Assembly: GCA_000153385.1 (NCBI GenBank)
Contig: CH672374.1
Coordinates: forward strand, 1,143,178 to 1,207,177
Source: Flavobacteria bacterium BBFL7
GTDB taxonomy: Bacteria > Bacteroidota > Bacteroidia > Flavobacteriales > Flavobacteriaceae
Direction of reading: 5' to 3'
Length of the DNA stretch: 64,000 nucleotides
The translations under genes and the position numbers were made by a program. Under the pieces are notes generated by a model that saw only the letters and a program-made list of their open reading frames with translations, did not search any database and was not told the origin of the DNA. Each line of letters begins with the position of its first letter. The first letter of the stretch is position 1. Below, in pieces: positions 1-8,561 of this stretch.

Positions 1-1040
1 ATCAAAACATTTATAAATTTCATGAGGCTTGTTACACTCAGGATTATCCCGTTATAGAAACCATGCCTGGGATGACTTGCTGGAGAAAATCTTTACCTAT
101 TCAAAAAGTAGGATTGTACATTCCTGGCGGCTCTGCTCCTCTTTTTTCTACTGTGTTAATGCTCGCTATTCCAGCCAAAATTGCTGGTAATAAACGTGTG
201 GTTCTTTGTAGCCCAACAGACGCCAATGGAAACATCAATCCGGCCGTGTTATATACAGCAAGTATTTGTGGCGTTACAGAAATCTATAAAGCTGGTGGCG
301 CGCAAGCGATTGCTGCCATGACTTATGGAACAGAAAGTATTCCTGCGGTAGATAAAATCTTTGGTCCTGGAAACGCTTTTGTAACTCGAGCTAAAGAACT
401 AGCACAACAACAAGGTGTCGCCATCGATATGCCTGCTGGACCGTCAGAGGTTTTAGTTATTGCAGATCAAGAAGCAAACCCAGCATTTGTAGCAGCAGAC
501 TTACTCGCTCAGGCAGAACATGGTCCAGATTCTCAAGTTATTCTATTAACTGATTCTACTACTCTAGCCGAAGCTGTAAATGAGCAATTAAGGATTCAAT
601 TAGGTACGCTTTCGCGAAAGCAAACAGCAGAAAAAGCCATTGAAAACAGTAAAACTATCGTTCTAGAAAACATAGCAGAATGCATCAAATGGTCGGACGC
701 GTATGCACCAGAACATTTAATTATCAATACAGAAAATGCAGATGAAATCGCTGAACAAATTCAAGTTGCTGGATCTATTTTTATAGGTTCTTACACTTGC
801 GAGAGTTTAGGCGATTATGCTAGTGGTACTAACCACACCTTACCTACCTATGGATATGCGCGTAATTATAGCGGTGTATCTGTAGATAGTTTTGTGAATA
901 AAGTGACCTATCAAAAAGCAACGCCCCAAGGGTTGAAAAATCTAGGACCAGCCGTTGAAATAATGGCTACTGCCGAAGGTCTTGATGCGCACAAAAATGC
1001 GGTGAGTGTGCGATTAAAAGAAATTGAGAATAATAATTAA
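1..1040 (+). CDS. hisD: Histidinol dehydrogenase, 5' end outside window
   Basis: NAD-dependent, zinc-containing histidinol dehydrogenase, which oxidises histidinol to histidine in the last two steps of the pathway. The reading frame is open from base 3, before the first ATG at 63, and the residues before that ATG (NIYKFHEA) fit the family, so the gene enters from the left and the true start is not visible. Family blocks seen are [38 protein letters not shown], the APEH block with the catalytic Glu-His pair, and SGTNHTLPT near the C-terminus. A 16-bp palindrome copy lies in frame at 607-622 (codes LSRK). The stop is followed after 3 nt by a hairpin repeat, then hisC. Confidence 0.97.
   Translation, partial: QNIYKFHEACYTQDYPVIETMPGMTCWRKSLPIQKVGLYIPGGSAPLFSTVLMLAIPAKIAGNKRVVLCSPTDANGNINPAVLYTASICGVTEIYKAGGAQAIAAMTYGTESIPAVDKIFGPGNAFVTRAKELAQQQGVAIDMPAGPSEVLVIADQEANPAFVAADLLAQAEHGPDSQVILLTDSTTLAEAVNEQLRIQLGTLSRKQTAEKAIENSKTIVLENIAECIKWSDAYAPEHLIINTENADEIAEQIQVAGSIFIGSYTCESLGDYASGTNHTLPTYGYARNYSGVSVDSFVNKVTYQKATPQGLKNLGPAVEIMATAEGLDAHKNAVSVRLKEIENNN
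607..622. repeat. 16-bp palindrome copy 1 (in hisD)
   Basis: CGCTTTCGCGAAAGCA, the dispersed palindrome with the last base changed. It is read in hisD as LSRK. Confidence 0.9.
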
Positions 1041-1072
1041 GCGATTCCGCAATACAGCGGAATGACAGAATA
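1041..1072. repeat. his-operon hairpin repeat R1, hisD/hisC junction
   Basis: Stem ATTCCGC (1044-1050) pairs with GCGGAAT (1057-1063), followed by the tail ATGACAGAATA. The ATG-ACA type tail recurs after other hairpins in this operon (2268, 4187, 5634). It ends 3 nt before the hisC start. This is REP-like; nothing suggests a promoter. Confidence 0.85.
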
Positions 1073-1075
1073 AAA

Positions 1076-2233
1076 ATGGAATTTAACTTAGAAAACATAG
1101 TCCGCAAGAACATCTGGAATTTGAAGCCTTATTCTAGTGCACGCAGTGAATTTGATTTATACGGCAGCGATAAAAACGAGCTGACCTTACTAGACGCAAA
1201 TGAAAATCCTAAGGGAGATTTAAACCGTTATCCAGATCCATTACAGTCTTCCATAAAAGAAGAACTTGCAAAACAAAAAGACATTTCACCAGATCAGATT
1301 TTTGTAGGTAATGGTAGTGACGAGGCTATTGATTTATTGTATCGCATATTCTGTGAACCAGGAAAAGACACGGTAATTACTTGTCCGCCTACTTATGGAA
1401 TGTATGAAGTTAGTGCAGCGATTAATAATGTTAGTGTATTAAAAGTTCCATTGAAAGAAGACTTTTCGTTAGATTTAGAAGAGATTCTGAAACGAGTTCA
1501 GAATGACAGTTCAGTTAAATTATTATGGATTTGTTCTCCTAACAACCCTACAGGAAATGTATTGCTCAAAGCCGATTTAAAACACGACTGGCAAGCACAA
1601 AATTATACTCGTGGTGGTATGATGGATATGCCATTTGCTCCGAAGTTTGAGGCAGAAATGTTAGAAAACCAAAGACAATTAGATCGCTTGTTCGGTAGTT
1701 TTAATGGTATTATCGTGGTAGATGAGGCCTATCAAGATTTTACAGAGAATATGAGTTTTATAAAACGCCTAGAAGATTACCCTAATCTGGTAGTGTTACA
1801 AACCATGTCTAAGGCTCATGGTATGGCTGGTGCTCGAGTAGGTTTTGCATTTGCTTCTCCAGAAATCATTGAATTATTCAATAGAACTAAGCCGCCATAT
1901 AATGTAAATGAATTGTCTCAAAAAGCAGTTCTAGAAGCATTATTACAACCAGAAAAAACCGAAAAAGAAATCAAGGAGATTATCACTAACAGAGAATTCC
2001 TAGCAGAGCATTTAAACAGTTTTGACTTTATAAAAGAAGTATATGCTAGCGAGGCAAATTTTGTACTTGCCAAAGTTGAAAACGCTACACAAATTTATAA
2101 TTACCTACGTGATAAAGGAATTATTATACGTAATCGCAGCAGTCAGATTGAAGACACCTTGCGTTTTACCGTTGGGACGATGATGGAATGTAAAGCGGTG
2201 ATTACAGCGTTGCGAGAAATTAAAGAGATTTAG
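1076..2233 (+). CDS. hisC: Histidinol-phosphate aminotransferase with extra internal segments
   Basis: PLP-dependent transaminase that makes histidinol phosphate. Seen: the N-terminal motif LKPYSSAR, NGSDEAID, CSPNNPTGN, VVDEAYQDF and the PLP lysine in TMSKAHG (Lys246). At 385 aa it is about 30 residues longer than typical HisC. Two segments look extra: LKRVQNDS, encoded by a perfect hairpin at 1484-1504 that resembles the intergenic repeats, and roughly 30 residues between PTGN and FNGIIVVDEAY (about 1566-1680), which I do not recognise. The catalytic motifs are intact, so the enzyme is probably active. Confidence 0.95.
   Translation: MEFNLENIVRKNIWNLKPYSSARSEFDLYGSDKNELTLLDANENPKGDLNRYPDPLQSSIKEELAKQKDISPDQIFVGNGSDEAIDLLYRIFCEPGKDTVITCPPTYGMYEVSAAINNVSVLKVPLKEDFSLDLEEILKRVQNDSSVKLLWICSPNNPTGNVLLKADLKHDWQAQNYTRGGMMDMPFAPKFEAEMLENQRQLDRLFGSFNGIIVVDEAYQDFTENMSFIKRLEDYPNLVVLQTMSKAHGMAGARVGFAFASPEIIELFNRTKPPYNVNELSQKAVLEALLQPEKTEKEIKEIITNREFLAEHLNSFDFIKEVYASEANFVLAKVENATQIYNYLRDKGIIIRNRSSQIEDTLRFTVGTMMECKAVITALREIKEI
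1484..1509. repeat. hairpin repeat inside hisC
   Basis: ATTCTGAA (1484-1491), a 5-nt loop, then TTCAGAAT (1497-1504) followed by GACAG. The stem plus the ATGACA tail match the operon's intergenic hairpins, and it is read through in frame. Confidence 0.65.
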
Positions 2234-2244
2234 ATTAATTAAAA

Positions 2245-2353
2245 CCGAAGCCGTTTTGCAACGGCTTGACATAACAAAAAAGTCATCGTTAAGTTGATGA
2301 CATTTAATCAAATAAAGTCGATTGCGGGAAGAGGTTTCCGCCTTCGCGGAAAT
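2245..2353. repeat. his-operon hairpin repeat R2, hisC/hisB junction
   Basis: Three hairpins in tandem: AAGCCGT/ACGGCTT (2248-2267), GTCATC/GATGAC (2282-2301) and TTTCCGC-CTTC-GCGGAAA (2335-2352). The last ends 3 nt before the hisB ATG, where a ribosome would load. I see no separate promoter here. Confidence 0.85.
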
Positions 2354-2355
2354 AC

Positions 2356-3465
2356 ATGAAAAAAGTATTATTTATAGATCGTGATGGAACGATAGTGAAA
2401 GAGCCACCAGTAGATTATCAACTGGATAGTTATGAAAAGTTGGAATTCTTGCCTATGGCGATTACTCAGCTACATCGCATCGCTCGTGAGTTGGATTATG
2501 AACTAGTTATGGTGACTAATCAAGATGGATTAGGAACCGACAGTTTTCCAGAAGACACTTTCTGGCCAGTGCATAATTTAATGATGAATGTTCTAGAAAA
2601 TGAAGGTATTAAATTCAGCGAGGTTTTAATCGATCGTTCTTTTCCTGAGCAAAATGCACCTACTCGTAAACCACAAACTGGTTTATTGACGCATTATATC
2701 AAAGGTAATTACGACCTTGAGAATAGTTTTGTAATTGGTGATCGCAATAGCGATATGCAACTGGCAAAAAATATAGGTTGTAAAGGAATACAGTTACCAT
2801 CCATTACTGATGACTCTACTTTTGAAGATGAGCTTGTAGCTCTTAAAACAGATTCTTGGAAAGAGATTTTTGAATTTTTAAAAGGACAACCTCGCAAAGT
2901 CACTGTAAGTCGCAAGACAAATGAAACCGATATCAAAATCGTTTTAAACCTTGATGGATCTGGAAACGGAAAAATAGACACCGGTTTAAAGTTCTACGAT
3001 CACATGCTAGAACAGTTGCAACGTCATGGATCGTTAGATCTAGATATTAAAGTGAACGGTGATCTTGAAATAGATGAACATCACACTATTGAAGACACGG
3101 CGATTGCTTTAGGTGACGCTTTCGCGAAAGCGTTATCCTCAAAAAAAGGAATTAATAGATATGGCTTCTTGCTACCTATGGACGACTCGCTAGCACAGGT
3201 AGGAATAGACTTCGGTGGTAGACCATGGATCGTTTGGGAAGCAGAATTTAAACGTGAATATGTGGGCGATATGCCTACAGAATTGTTCTTTCACTTCTTT
3301 AAATCATTCAGCGATGCGGCAAAATGCAATCTGAACATGAAAGTAGAAGGCGATAACGAGCACCACAAAATAGAGGCGCTTTTCAAGGCATTTGCCAAAG
3401 CAATAAAAATGGCGGTAAAACAAACTGGTGATGGTAAATTACCGAGTACAAAAGGAACTTTATGA
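2356..3465 (+). CDS. hisB: Bifunctional histidinol-phosphatase / imidazoleglycerol-phosphate dehydratase
   Basis: Fusion enzyme of 369 aa covering two steps of histidine synthesis. The N-terminal HAD phosphatase (about 1-165) begins with DRDGT at residues 8-12, with the Asp nucleophile and acid. The C-terminal dehydratase starts near residue 180 and has the metal-binding [16 protein letters not shown] block and a second [11 protein letters not shown] block. Palindrome copy 2 codes AFAKA directly after that first block, at [10 protein letters not shown]. The last 4 bases overlap the start of hisH, so translational coupling is likely. Confidence 0.97.
   Translation: MKKVLFIDRDGTIVKEPPVDYQLDSYEKLEFLPMAITQLHRIARELDYELVMVTNQDGLGTDSFPEDTFWPVHNLMMNVLENEGIKFSEVLIDRSFPEQNAPTRKPQTGLLTHYIKGNYDLENSFVIGDRNSDMQLAKNIGCKGIQLPSITDDSTFEDELVALKTDSWKEIFEFLKGQPRKVTVSRKTNETDIKIVLNLDGSGNGKIDTGLKFYDHMLEQLQRHGSLDLDIKVNGDLEIDEHHTIEDTAIALGDAFAKALSSKKGINRYGFLLPMDDSLAQVGIDFGGRPWIVWEAEFKREYVGDMPTELFFHFFKSFSDAAKCNLNMKVEGDNEHHKIEALFKAFAKAIKMAVKQTGDGKLPSTKGTL
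3117..3132. repeat. 16-bp palindrome copy 2 (in hisB)
   Basis: Perfect CGCTTTCGCGAAAGCG, read in frame as AFAKA within the dehydratase domain. Confidence 0.95.
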
Positions 3466-4115
3466 TTGCCATTGTAAAATATAACGCAGGAAATATAGGT
3501 AGTGTAACTAATGCGCTCAACAGACTAGGAATAGAGAATAAAGTAACTGACGATCCTGAAGAATTAAAGGCGGCAGACAAAGTTATTTTCCCTGGCGTAG
3601 GAGAAGCTGGTACCGCGATGAACTATTTGCGTGAACGTGGACTAGATCAAGTCATAAAAGAATTGAAACAGCCTGTGCTAGGAATATGCTTAGGAATGCA
3701 ATTGATGTGCAGCCACAGTGAAGAAGGTGATACAGAATGTCTAGGGATTTTTGACACTACAGTAAAGAAATTTCCAGCCACTGCAGGCATGAAAGTGCCG
3801 CACATGGGATGGAATGAAATAGGTCGTGTCAAAACAGCAATTTCACCTGATAAAGACGTGATTTTCAAGAATATTTGCACACTAGATGATATTAATAAAA
3901 GTAGTTTTGATGATATAAGATTAGAAAATGATGTTTACTATGTCCATAGTTTTTACGCAGTTCCTAATCAAGATGCGTCAGCGATTTGTGATTATATTGT
4001 GCCGTTTGCTAGCATATTGAATAAAGATAATTTTTATGCCATGCAATTTCATCCAGAAAAAAGTGCTAGAGTTGGAGAGCAGCTATTGAAGAATTTTATC
4101 GCAATTACTGCATAA
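3462..4115 (+). CDS. hisH: Imidazole glycerol phosphate synthase, glutaminase subunit
   Basis: Class I glutamine amidotransferase that supplies ammonia to HisF. Seen: the oxyanion motif FPGVGEAG, the nucleophile elbow GICLGMQL (Cys76), the MGWNE block, and the His/Glu of the triad in FHPEKS. At 217 aa it is slightly longer than usual because of a low-complexity segment ([16 protein letters not shown]) before YYVHSFYA. Its ATG overlaps hisB by 4 nt. The repeat cluster R3 follows the stop directly. Confidence 0.96.
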   Translation: MIAIVKYNAGNIGSVTNALNRLGIENKVTDDPEELKAADKVIFPGVGEAGTAMNYLRERGLDQVIKELKQPVLGICLGMQLMCSHSEEGDTECLGIFDTTVKKFPATAGMKVPHMGWNEIGRVKTAISPDKDVIFKNICTLDDINKSSFDDIRLENDVYYVHSFYAVPNQDASAICDYIVPFASILNKDNFYAMQFHPEKSARVGEQLLKNFIAITA

Positions 4116-4255
4116 GGCAGGATTCTAGCTGGTTGATGAACTAGCAACTGAAATAAATACAAAGCGAAGCCGTCCTGCGACGGCTTGACATAATAAATAT
4201 TAATTAAATATAAAGTAGGTGACGAATCGAAGAGATTCCCACCTACGTGGGAATT
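4116..4255. repeat. his-operon hairpin repeat R3, hisH/hisA junction
   Basis: Three hairpins: GCTGGT/ACTAGC (4128-4145), AAGCCGTC-CTGC-GACGGCTT (4167-4186) and ATTCCCAC-CTAC-GTGGGAAT (4235-4254). The third ends 2 nt before the hisA ATG. The whole junction consists of repeat modules joined by AT-rich spacers. Confidence 0.85.
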
Positions 4256-4256
4256 C

Positions 4257-5027
4257 ATGAGAATAATACCAGCAATAGATATTATAGACGGTAAATGTGT
4301 ACGTCTATCACAAGGCGATTATAACCAGAAAACGGTTTATAATGAAGACCCATTAGAAGTGGCCAAGGAGTTTGAAGCAAATGGAATAAAACACTTGCAC
4401 TTAGTAGATCTAGATGGAGCAAAAAGCAGTCACGTGGTGAACTGGAAAGTGCTAGAGCGTATCGCTGGACAAACTGGTTTACAGGTTGATTTTGGCGGTG
4501 GCGTGAAAACTGATGAAGATATTAAAGTAGTATTTGAAAGTGGTGCAAAACAAGTTACTGGTGGCAGTATTGCAGTTAAAGACGCGGCTACTTTTGAGGG
4601 TTGGATTTCCAGATATGGAACGGATAAAATCATCTTAGGAGCAGATGCTAAGGATGGAATGATCGCCACTCACGGCTGGTTAGAAAGTAGCGAGTTAGAA
4701 GTGGTTGAGTTTATCAAAGAGTGGAATAAAAAAGGAATCGAGTACGTGATTTGTACTGATATCGCAAAAGATGGAATGCTTGCTGGTCCAAGTTATCAAT
4801 TATATAAAAGTATCATCGGGCTAAACGATATTCAGAGTGGTACAACTCCGCTTCCTTCTTTTAACGAAATGACCATTGAAAAGCCTATCAAGCTTATTGC
4901 ATCTGGTGGTGTTGCTGTCGTAGAAGATTTATATCGCTTGCGCGAAATGAATTGTGAAGGTGCTATAGTAGGAAAAGCATTCTATGAAGGTAGAATTTCA
5001 TTTAAGGAATTGAGAGAATTTGTATAG
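4257..5027 (+). CDS. hisA: ProFAR (HisA) isomerase
   Basis: TIM-barrel isomerase that opens the ribose of ProFAR. Seen: [14 protein letters not shown] (Asp8, general base), [30 protein letters not shown] with the second catalytic Asp, and IASGGVA. At 256 aa it carries a short extra loop (about 20 aa, [14 protein letters not shown]) before the IKLIASGG strand. Its 3' end overlaps the next gene by 8 nt. The start is fixed by MRIIPAID and sits directly after a hairpin. Confidence 0.96.
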   Translation: MRIIPAIDIIDGKCVRLSQGDYNQKTVYNEDPLEVAKEFEANGIKHLHLVDLDGAKSSHVVNWKVLERIAGQTGLQVDFGGGVKTDEDIKVVFESGAKQVTGGSIAVKDAATFEGWISRYGTDKIILGADAKDGMIATHGWLESSELEVVEFIKEWNKKGIEYVICTDIAKDGMLAGPSYQLYKSIIGLNDIQSGTTPLPSFNEMTIEKPIKLIASGGVAVVEDLYRLREMNCEGAIVGKAFYEGRISFKELREFV

Positions 5028-5553
5028 CGAACGATTGACATATCAGCTTTTAAAAGCCAGTGATTTAAACGAATTGCATGAATTGAATTTAATACCAGAG
5101 GTAGATCAATTCAACACTATGGGAATCCCTGATAGTATCCAAGTAACTAAAGATTTACTAGATGCAAAAATCAAGGATCATCAACAAGAAAACATTAGTA
5201 AACTCACCTACTCTATTCGTTTAAAAAATGGGACTGATTTTATAGGAATTTGCGGAATATTATTTGGTCAGCCTAAGTATAAAAAAGCAGAGTTATGGAT
5301 GAAGTTTAATCCTAAATTTTGGAATCAAGGCTATGCGACAGAAACGATAACTCGATTATTGAAGTCTTGTTTTGAAGAGCACCAACTTCATAGAGTTGAA
5401 GCTGGATGTGCCGTTGAAAATCATGCTTCAAAGAAAGTTCTTGAAAAATGCGGATTTATTGTCGAAGGAATTCAAAGAAAAAACTTGCCTTTAAAAACTG
5501 GATGGAGCGATAACTACGAGTTTGGAATATTGGTAGAAGAATGGAATAAATAA
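5020..5553 (+). CDS. GNAT family N-acetyltransferase (RimJ/RimL-like)
   Basis: Acetyl-CoA-dependent acetyltransferase of the RimJ/RimL branch, 177 aa. Seen: an N-terminal [13 protein letters not shown] strand, IGICGI and the [24 protein letters not shown] segment, in which NQGYATE is the acetyl-CoA pyrophosphate loop, then [18 protein letters not shown]. The start is the TTG at 5020, overlapping hisA; the next Met is residue 34, too late to keep the fold. It sits between hisA and hisF, so it is probably co-transcribed with the his genes, but it is not a known histidine enzyme and its substrate is unknown. Its TAA merges with the next hairpin. Confidence 0.88.
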   Translation: MYSERLTYQLLKASDLNELHELNLIPEVDQFNTMGIPDSIQVTKDLLDAKIKDHQQENISKLTYSIRLKNGTDFIGICGILFGQPKYKKAELWMKFNPKFWNQGYATETITRLLKSCFEEHQLHRVEAGCAVENHASKKVLEKCGFIVEGIQRKNLPLKTGWSDNYEFGILVEEWNK

Positions 5554-5693
5554 TTCCTGTGAAAACAGGAATCTGGCTAGATAATGAACTAGCTTTTAAT
5601 GTAAATACAAACCGGTTCCGCTATGCAGCGGAATGACAAATAAATCAGTCGAAGGTGTTGGACTCATAGAGATCTCCGCCTGCGCGGAGAACT
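5553..5693. repeat. his-operon hairpin repeat R4, GNAT/hisF junction
   Basis: Hairpins ATTCCTGT-GAAA-ACAGGAAT (5553-5572, using the last base of the stop codon), TTCCGCT-ATGC-AGCGGAA (5616-5633) and TCTCCGC-CTGC-GCGGAGA (5673-5690). An outer arm ACTCATA (5662-5668) can also pair with TATGAGT (5693-5699), which contains the hisF start codon. Confidence 0.85.
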
Positions 5694-6536
5694 ATGAGTT
5701 TAAAAAAAAGAATAATACCTTGCCTAGATATCAAGGATGGACGTACTGTAAAAGGAATCAACTTTGTTGGATTGCGAGATGCTGGTGATCCTGTAGAACT
5801 TGCAAAGCAATATGCTGCTCAAGGAGCTGATGAGTTATGCTTTCTAGACATTACAGCGACTATAGAGAAGCGTGACACTTTAGTACCGCTAGTTCGTGAA
5901 ATCGCTGCTGTTTTAAATATTCCATTTACAGTAGGTGGCGGAATAAATGATGTAGCTCTTGCCAAAGAAATCATTAAAGCTGGTGCTGATAAAATAGCTA
6001 TCAATAGTGCCGCCGTAAAAAGACCAGAACTAATTAGTGAACTTGCTGCAGAGTTAGGTAGTCAGTGTGTTGTGGTTGCAGTGGATACGAAGCATTCCCA
6101 CGAAAGTGGGAATCTAGCTGATTCAAAAAACAAGCCTGACGAATCAACACCAACAGATTTCCGCCTGCGCGGAAATAAAGTCTATGTAGCAGGTGGACGT
6201 GTAGAAACAGAACTAGAAACCATTTCTTGGTGTCAAGAAATTGAAAGATTGGGTGCTGGAGAAATCTTGTTAACGAGTATGGATCATGATGGTACAAAAA
6301 ATGGTTTTGCATTGGAACTAACTGATACTATTTCTAGAAAGTTAAACATTCCTATTATTGCTTCCGGTGGTGGAGGAACTAGTGCTCATTTTGAAGAACT
6401 TTTTAAAGACACAGAAGCGAGTGCTGGACTTGCGGCAAGTATATTTCACTTTGGAGAATTACCAGTTCCTGAATTGAAAAAACAATTAGCTGCGACTGGA
6501 GTTGCAGTGAGAATTCCTGTGAACGCAGGAATCTAG
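5694..6536 (+). CDS. hisF: Imidazole glycerol phosphate synthase, cyclase subunit, with repeat-derived insert
   Basis: TIM-barrel cyclase that forms IGP and AICAR with HisH. Seen: [15 protein letters not shown] (catalytic Asp12), [30 protein letters not shown] with the second Asp, and IASGGGGT. It has 280 aa against about 250 usual. Residues 134-161, between VDTK and [12 protein letters not shown], are coded by an inserted hairpin repeat (6093-6176). The C-terminus is also extended by IPVNAGI from another repeat, after the usual end at GVAVR. All catalytic residues are kept, so function is probably intact. The insert lies in a loop of the barrel. Confidence 0.96.
   Translation: MSLKKRIIPCLDIKDGRTVKGINFVGLRDAGDPVELAKQYAAQGADELCFLDITATIEKRDTLVPLVREIAAVLNIPFTVGGGINDVALAKEIIKAGADKIAINSAAVKRPELISELAAELGSQCVVVAVDTKHSHESGNLADSKNKPDESTPTDFRLRGNKVYVAGGRVETELETISWCQEIERLGAGEILLTSMDHDGTKNGFALELTDTISRKLNIPIIASGGGGTSAHFEELFKDTEASAGLAASIFHFGELPVPELKKQLAATGVAVRIPVNAGI
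6093..6176. repeat. his-operon repeat R5 inserted in hisF coding sequence
   Basis: Left hairpin ATTCCCAC-GAAA-GTGGGAAT (6094-6113) and right hairpin ATTTCCGC-CTGC-GCGGAAAT (6157-6176), spaced as in the intergenic copies. It is 84 bp, an exact multiple of three, and open in the hisF frame (28 codons). Confidence 0.88.
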
Positions 6537-6675
6537 TTGGTTAGCGACTGGCATTACGATTAAAATTAAAGATTTCCGCCTGCGCGGAAAATAAAAGCGA
6601 AGCCGTCCTGCGACGGCAAGACCACAAAATAAAACATTGCGGTGGGGAAATGAAGATTTCCGCCTACGCGGAAAT
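6512..6675. repeat. his-operon hairpin repeat R6, hisF/hisIE junction
   Basis: Hairpins ATTCCTGT-GAAC-GCAGGAAT (6513-6532, contributing the last codons before the hisF TAG), ATTTCCGC-CTGC-GCGGAAA (6572-6590), GCCGTC-CTGC-GACGGC (6602-6617) and ATTTCCGC-CTAC-GCGGAAAT (6656-6675). The last ends 7 nt before the likely hisIE ATG. Confidence 0.85.
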
Positions 6676-6682
6676 TATAGAT

Positions 6683-7300
6683 ATGAAACTAGACTGGAAT
6701 AAAGGAGAAAACGGATTATTGCCTGTAATTGTACAAGACGCAACTAGCAAAGAAGTGTTGATGCTAGGTTATATGAATGAAGAAGCTTTTGAAAAAACTA
6801 AAGAAGAGAATAGAGTAACCTTTTACTCACGTAGCAAACAACGACTTTGGACTAAAGGAGAATCTTCTAATAATTTTCTGGATGTGGTAGCTATAAAAAT
6901 CGATTGTGATCAAGATACCATTCTAATAAAAGCAAATGCGCACGGCCCTACTTGTCATACGGGAACGGTAAGTTGTTTTGATAATGGTGATGAATCTCGC
7001 TTTCGCGAAAGCGAGAACAAATTTACTATCAATGACCTAGAAAAGACCATTCACCAGCGTATTGATGATCAGGTGGAAGGTTCTTACACTTATTCTTTAA
7101 TCCAAAAAGGAATTAATAAAGTTGCTCAAAAAGTAGGTGAAGAGGCTGTCGAAACAGTGATCGATGCGATTAATGGTAAAGAAGAAGACTTTATTTATGA
7201 AGCTGGTGATTTAATGTATCACTATCTCGTCTTATTAAAAGCAAAAGGGTATTCTCTAAAAGACATTGAAAAAGAGCTTGCTAAAAGACATCAAAAATAA
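6683..7300 (+). CDS. hisIE: Phosphoribosyl-AMP cyclohydrolase / phosphoribosyl-ATP pyrophosphatase
   Basis: Fused HisI-HisE, 205 aa, for steps 2 and 3 of histidine synthesis. The N-terminal cyclohydrolase has MLGYMNEEAF, TFYSRSKQRLWTKGE, the metal-binding DCDQDTIL block and GPTCHTGTVSCF. The C-terminal helical pyrophosphatase has KVGEEAVETVIDA and the EAGDLMYHYLVLL block. The start is placed at 6683 (MKLDWNKG), where family similarity begins; an in-frame ATG at 6650 would only add 11 residues coded by the hairpin. Palindrome copy 3 (6995-7016) codes SRFRES in the linker between the domains. Confidence 0.95.
   Translation: MKLDWNKGENGLLPVIVQDATSKEVLMLGYMNEEAFEKTKEENRVTFYSRSKQRLWTKGESSNNFLDVVAIKIDCDQDTILIKANAHGPTCHTGTVSCFDNGDESRFRESENKFTINDLEKTIHQRIDDQVEGSYTYSLIQKGINKVAQKVGEEAVETVIDAINGKEEDFIYEAGDLMYHYLVLLKAKGYSLKDIEKELAKRHQK
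6995..7016. repeat. palindrome copy 3, 22-bp extended form (in hisIE)
   Basis: The 16-bp core at 6998-7013 is flanked by TCT and AGA, giving a perfect 22-bp palindrome. It is read as SRFRESE at the HisI/HisE linker. Confidence 0.95.
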
Positions 7301-7324
7301 ATTTAATAGCTTTTAAATATTCCC

Positions 7325-7361
7325 AGCGATGATACTTCACATAACTATCATCGCTTTTTTA
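7325..7361 (+). terminator. Terminator of the his operon
   Basis: AGCGATGATA (7325-7334) pairs with TATCATCGCT (7346-7355), followed by a run of T. It lies 25 nt after the hisIE stop. Confidence 0.85.
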
Positions 7362-7448
7362 TAGGTTTTAAAATGTCTAAATAAATTCTAATTAACGACC
7401 ATTTAACCTTATTAAAATGGCATCATCTTATCTTTAAAAGAAAAAGAT

Positions 7449-8561
7449 ATGAGTAATAAACAACCACTTTTAGAACCTATAACTATAGGAGCTGTAGAAT
7501 TGAAAAATCGAATTGTTATGGCACCTATGACTAGATGTAGAGCCACTAATGAGCATCAAGCACCAGATGAAAAACATGTCGATTATTACACACAACGTGC
7601 GGGCGCTGGTTTAATAATAACAGAAGGTAGTGAGGTTTCTAGAAAAGGTAGAGGATACCCATTTGTTGCAGGAATTTTTAACGACGCTCAGGTAGAAGGA
7701 TGGAAAAAAGTAGTGGATAGTGTGCATGAAGCTGATGGTAAAATATTCTTGCAATTATGGCATGTAGGACGGACATCACTACCTGATTACCATGAGGGAC
7801 AACTACCATGGGCACCTAGTGCTGTTAATCCAGATACCGAACTGCGCAATCAGTATGGTGAAAAAAAACTTACCGCAACACCTCACGCAATGACTAATGA
7901 AGAGATTGCACAAACGGTTAAAGAATTTGGTGATGCAGCAGCAAATGCTAAAAAAGCGGGATTTGATGGAGTTGAAATCCATAGTTCTAACGGATACCTG
8001 ATTCATCAGTTTTTTAATAACAAGTCTAACATTCGTACGGATGAATATGGTGGCAGCAATGAAAATAAGGCGAGATTCTTTTTTGAAGTTCTAGATGCAG
8101 TTAAAGAATCATTTCCAGATAATAGAATAGGATGTAGATTAAACCCATCGCTCAATGGGGTTTTTGGTATTGAAGGAACACCGGATACCATTCCGTTTTT
8201 TGATTATTTAGTTAATCGTCTTAATGATTATGACCTCGCATATTTGCACTTATCAGAACCATTTACAGATGTAAGTAATATCAACTTTTTAGTTAGTGAT
8301 ATTGCTAAGCATTACAGACCTATTTATAGTGGCAATTTAATGATCAATAATGAGTTTGATCGTGAATCTGGTAATCAAGTTATTGAAAACAAACATGCCG
8401 ACTTAGTGGCTTATGGTAAGTTATTTATCTCTAATCCTGATCTACCTAAACGCTTTGAATTAAAGGCAGAAACTGCTGACTGGAATCAAGAAACTTTTTA
8501 TTCCCAAGGACGTGAAGGTTATACAGACTACCCTACTTTAGATGAAGAAGCTAAGAGCTAA
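7449..8561 (+). CDS. Old yellow enzyme family NADH:flavin oxidoreductase / alkene reductase
   Basis: FMN-dependent TIM-barrel ene-reductase, 370 aa, cytosolic, which typically reduces electrophilic alkenes or nitro compounds. Seen: the N-terminal IGAVELKNRIVMAPMTRCRA block, LWHVGRTS, the active-site segment VEIHSSNGYLIHQFF (His and Asn pair for substrate binding), RTDEYGGS, and a C-terminal YSGNLMIN...ADLVAYGKLFISNPDLP FMN phosphate region. A convergent TetR gene overlaps its 3' end by 11 bp. Pairs of this kind (as in NemA/NemR) are often regulator and target, but that link is inference here. A weak -7 box TATCTTTA lies at 7429-7436. Confidence 0.93.
   Translation: MSNKQPLLEPITIGAVELKNRIVMAPMTRCRATNEHQAPDEKHVDYYTQRAGAGLIITEGSEVSRKGRGYPFVAGIFNDAQVEGWKKVVDSVHEADGKIFLQLWHVGRTSLPDYHEGQLPWAPSAVNPDTELRNQYGEKKLTATPHAMTNEEIAQTVKEFGDAAANAKKAGFDGVEIHSSNGYLIHQFFNNKSNIRTDEYGGSNENKARFFFEVLDAVKESFPDNRIGCRLNPSLNGVFGIEGTPDTIPFFDYLVNRLNDYDLAYLHLSEPFTDVSNINFLVSDIAKHYRPIYSGNLMINNEFDRESGNQVIENKHADLVAYGKLFISNPDLPKRFELKAETADWNQETFYSQGREGYTDYPTLDEEAKS

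Noticed and set aside
1041..6675. his-operon repeats as a CRISPR array
   Set aside because: The units are irregular, self-complementary, differ in sequence, and are separated by whole genes; there are no equal-length spacers and no cas genes.
7393..7436. GTRAC-type operator upstream of the old yellow enzyme gene
   Set aside because: A weak -7 box exists but the bases 33 bp upstream do not resemble the operator.
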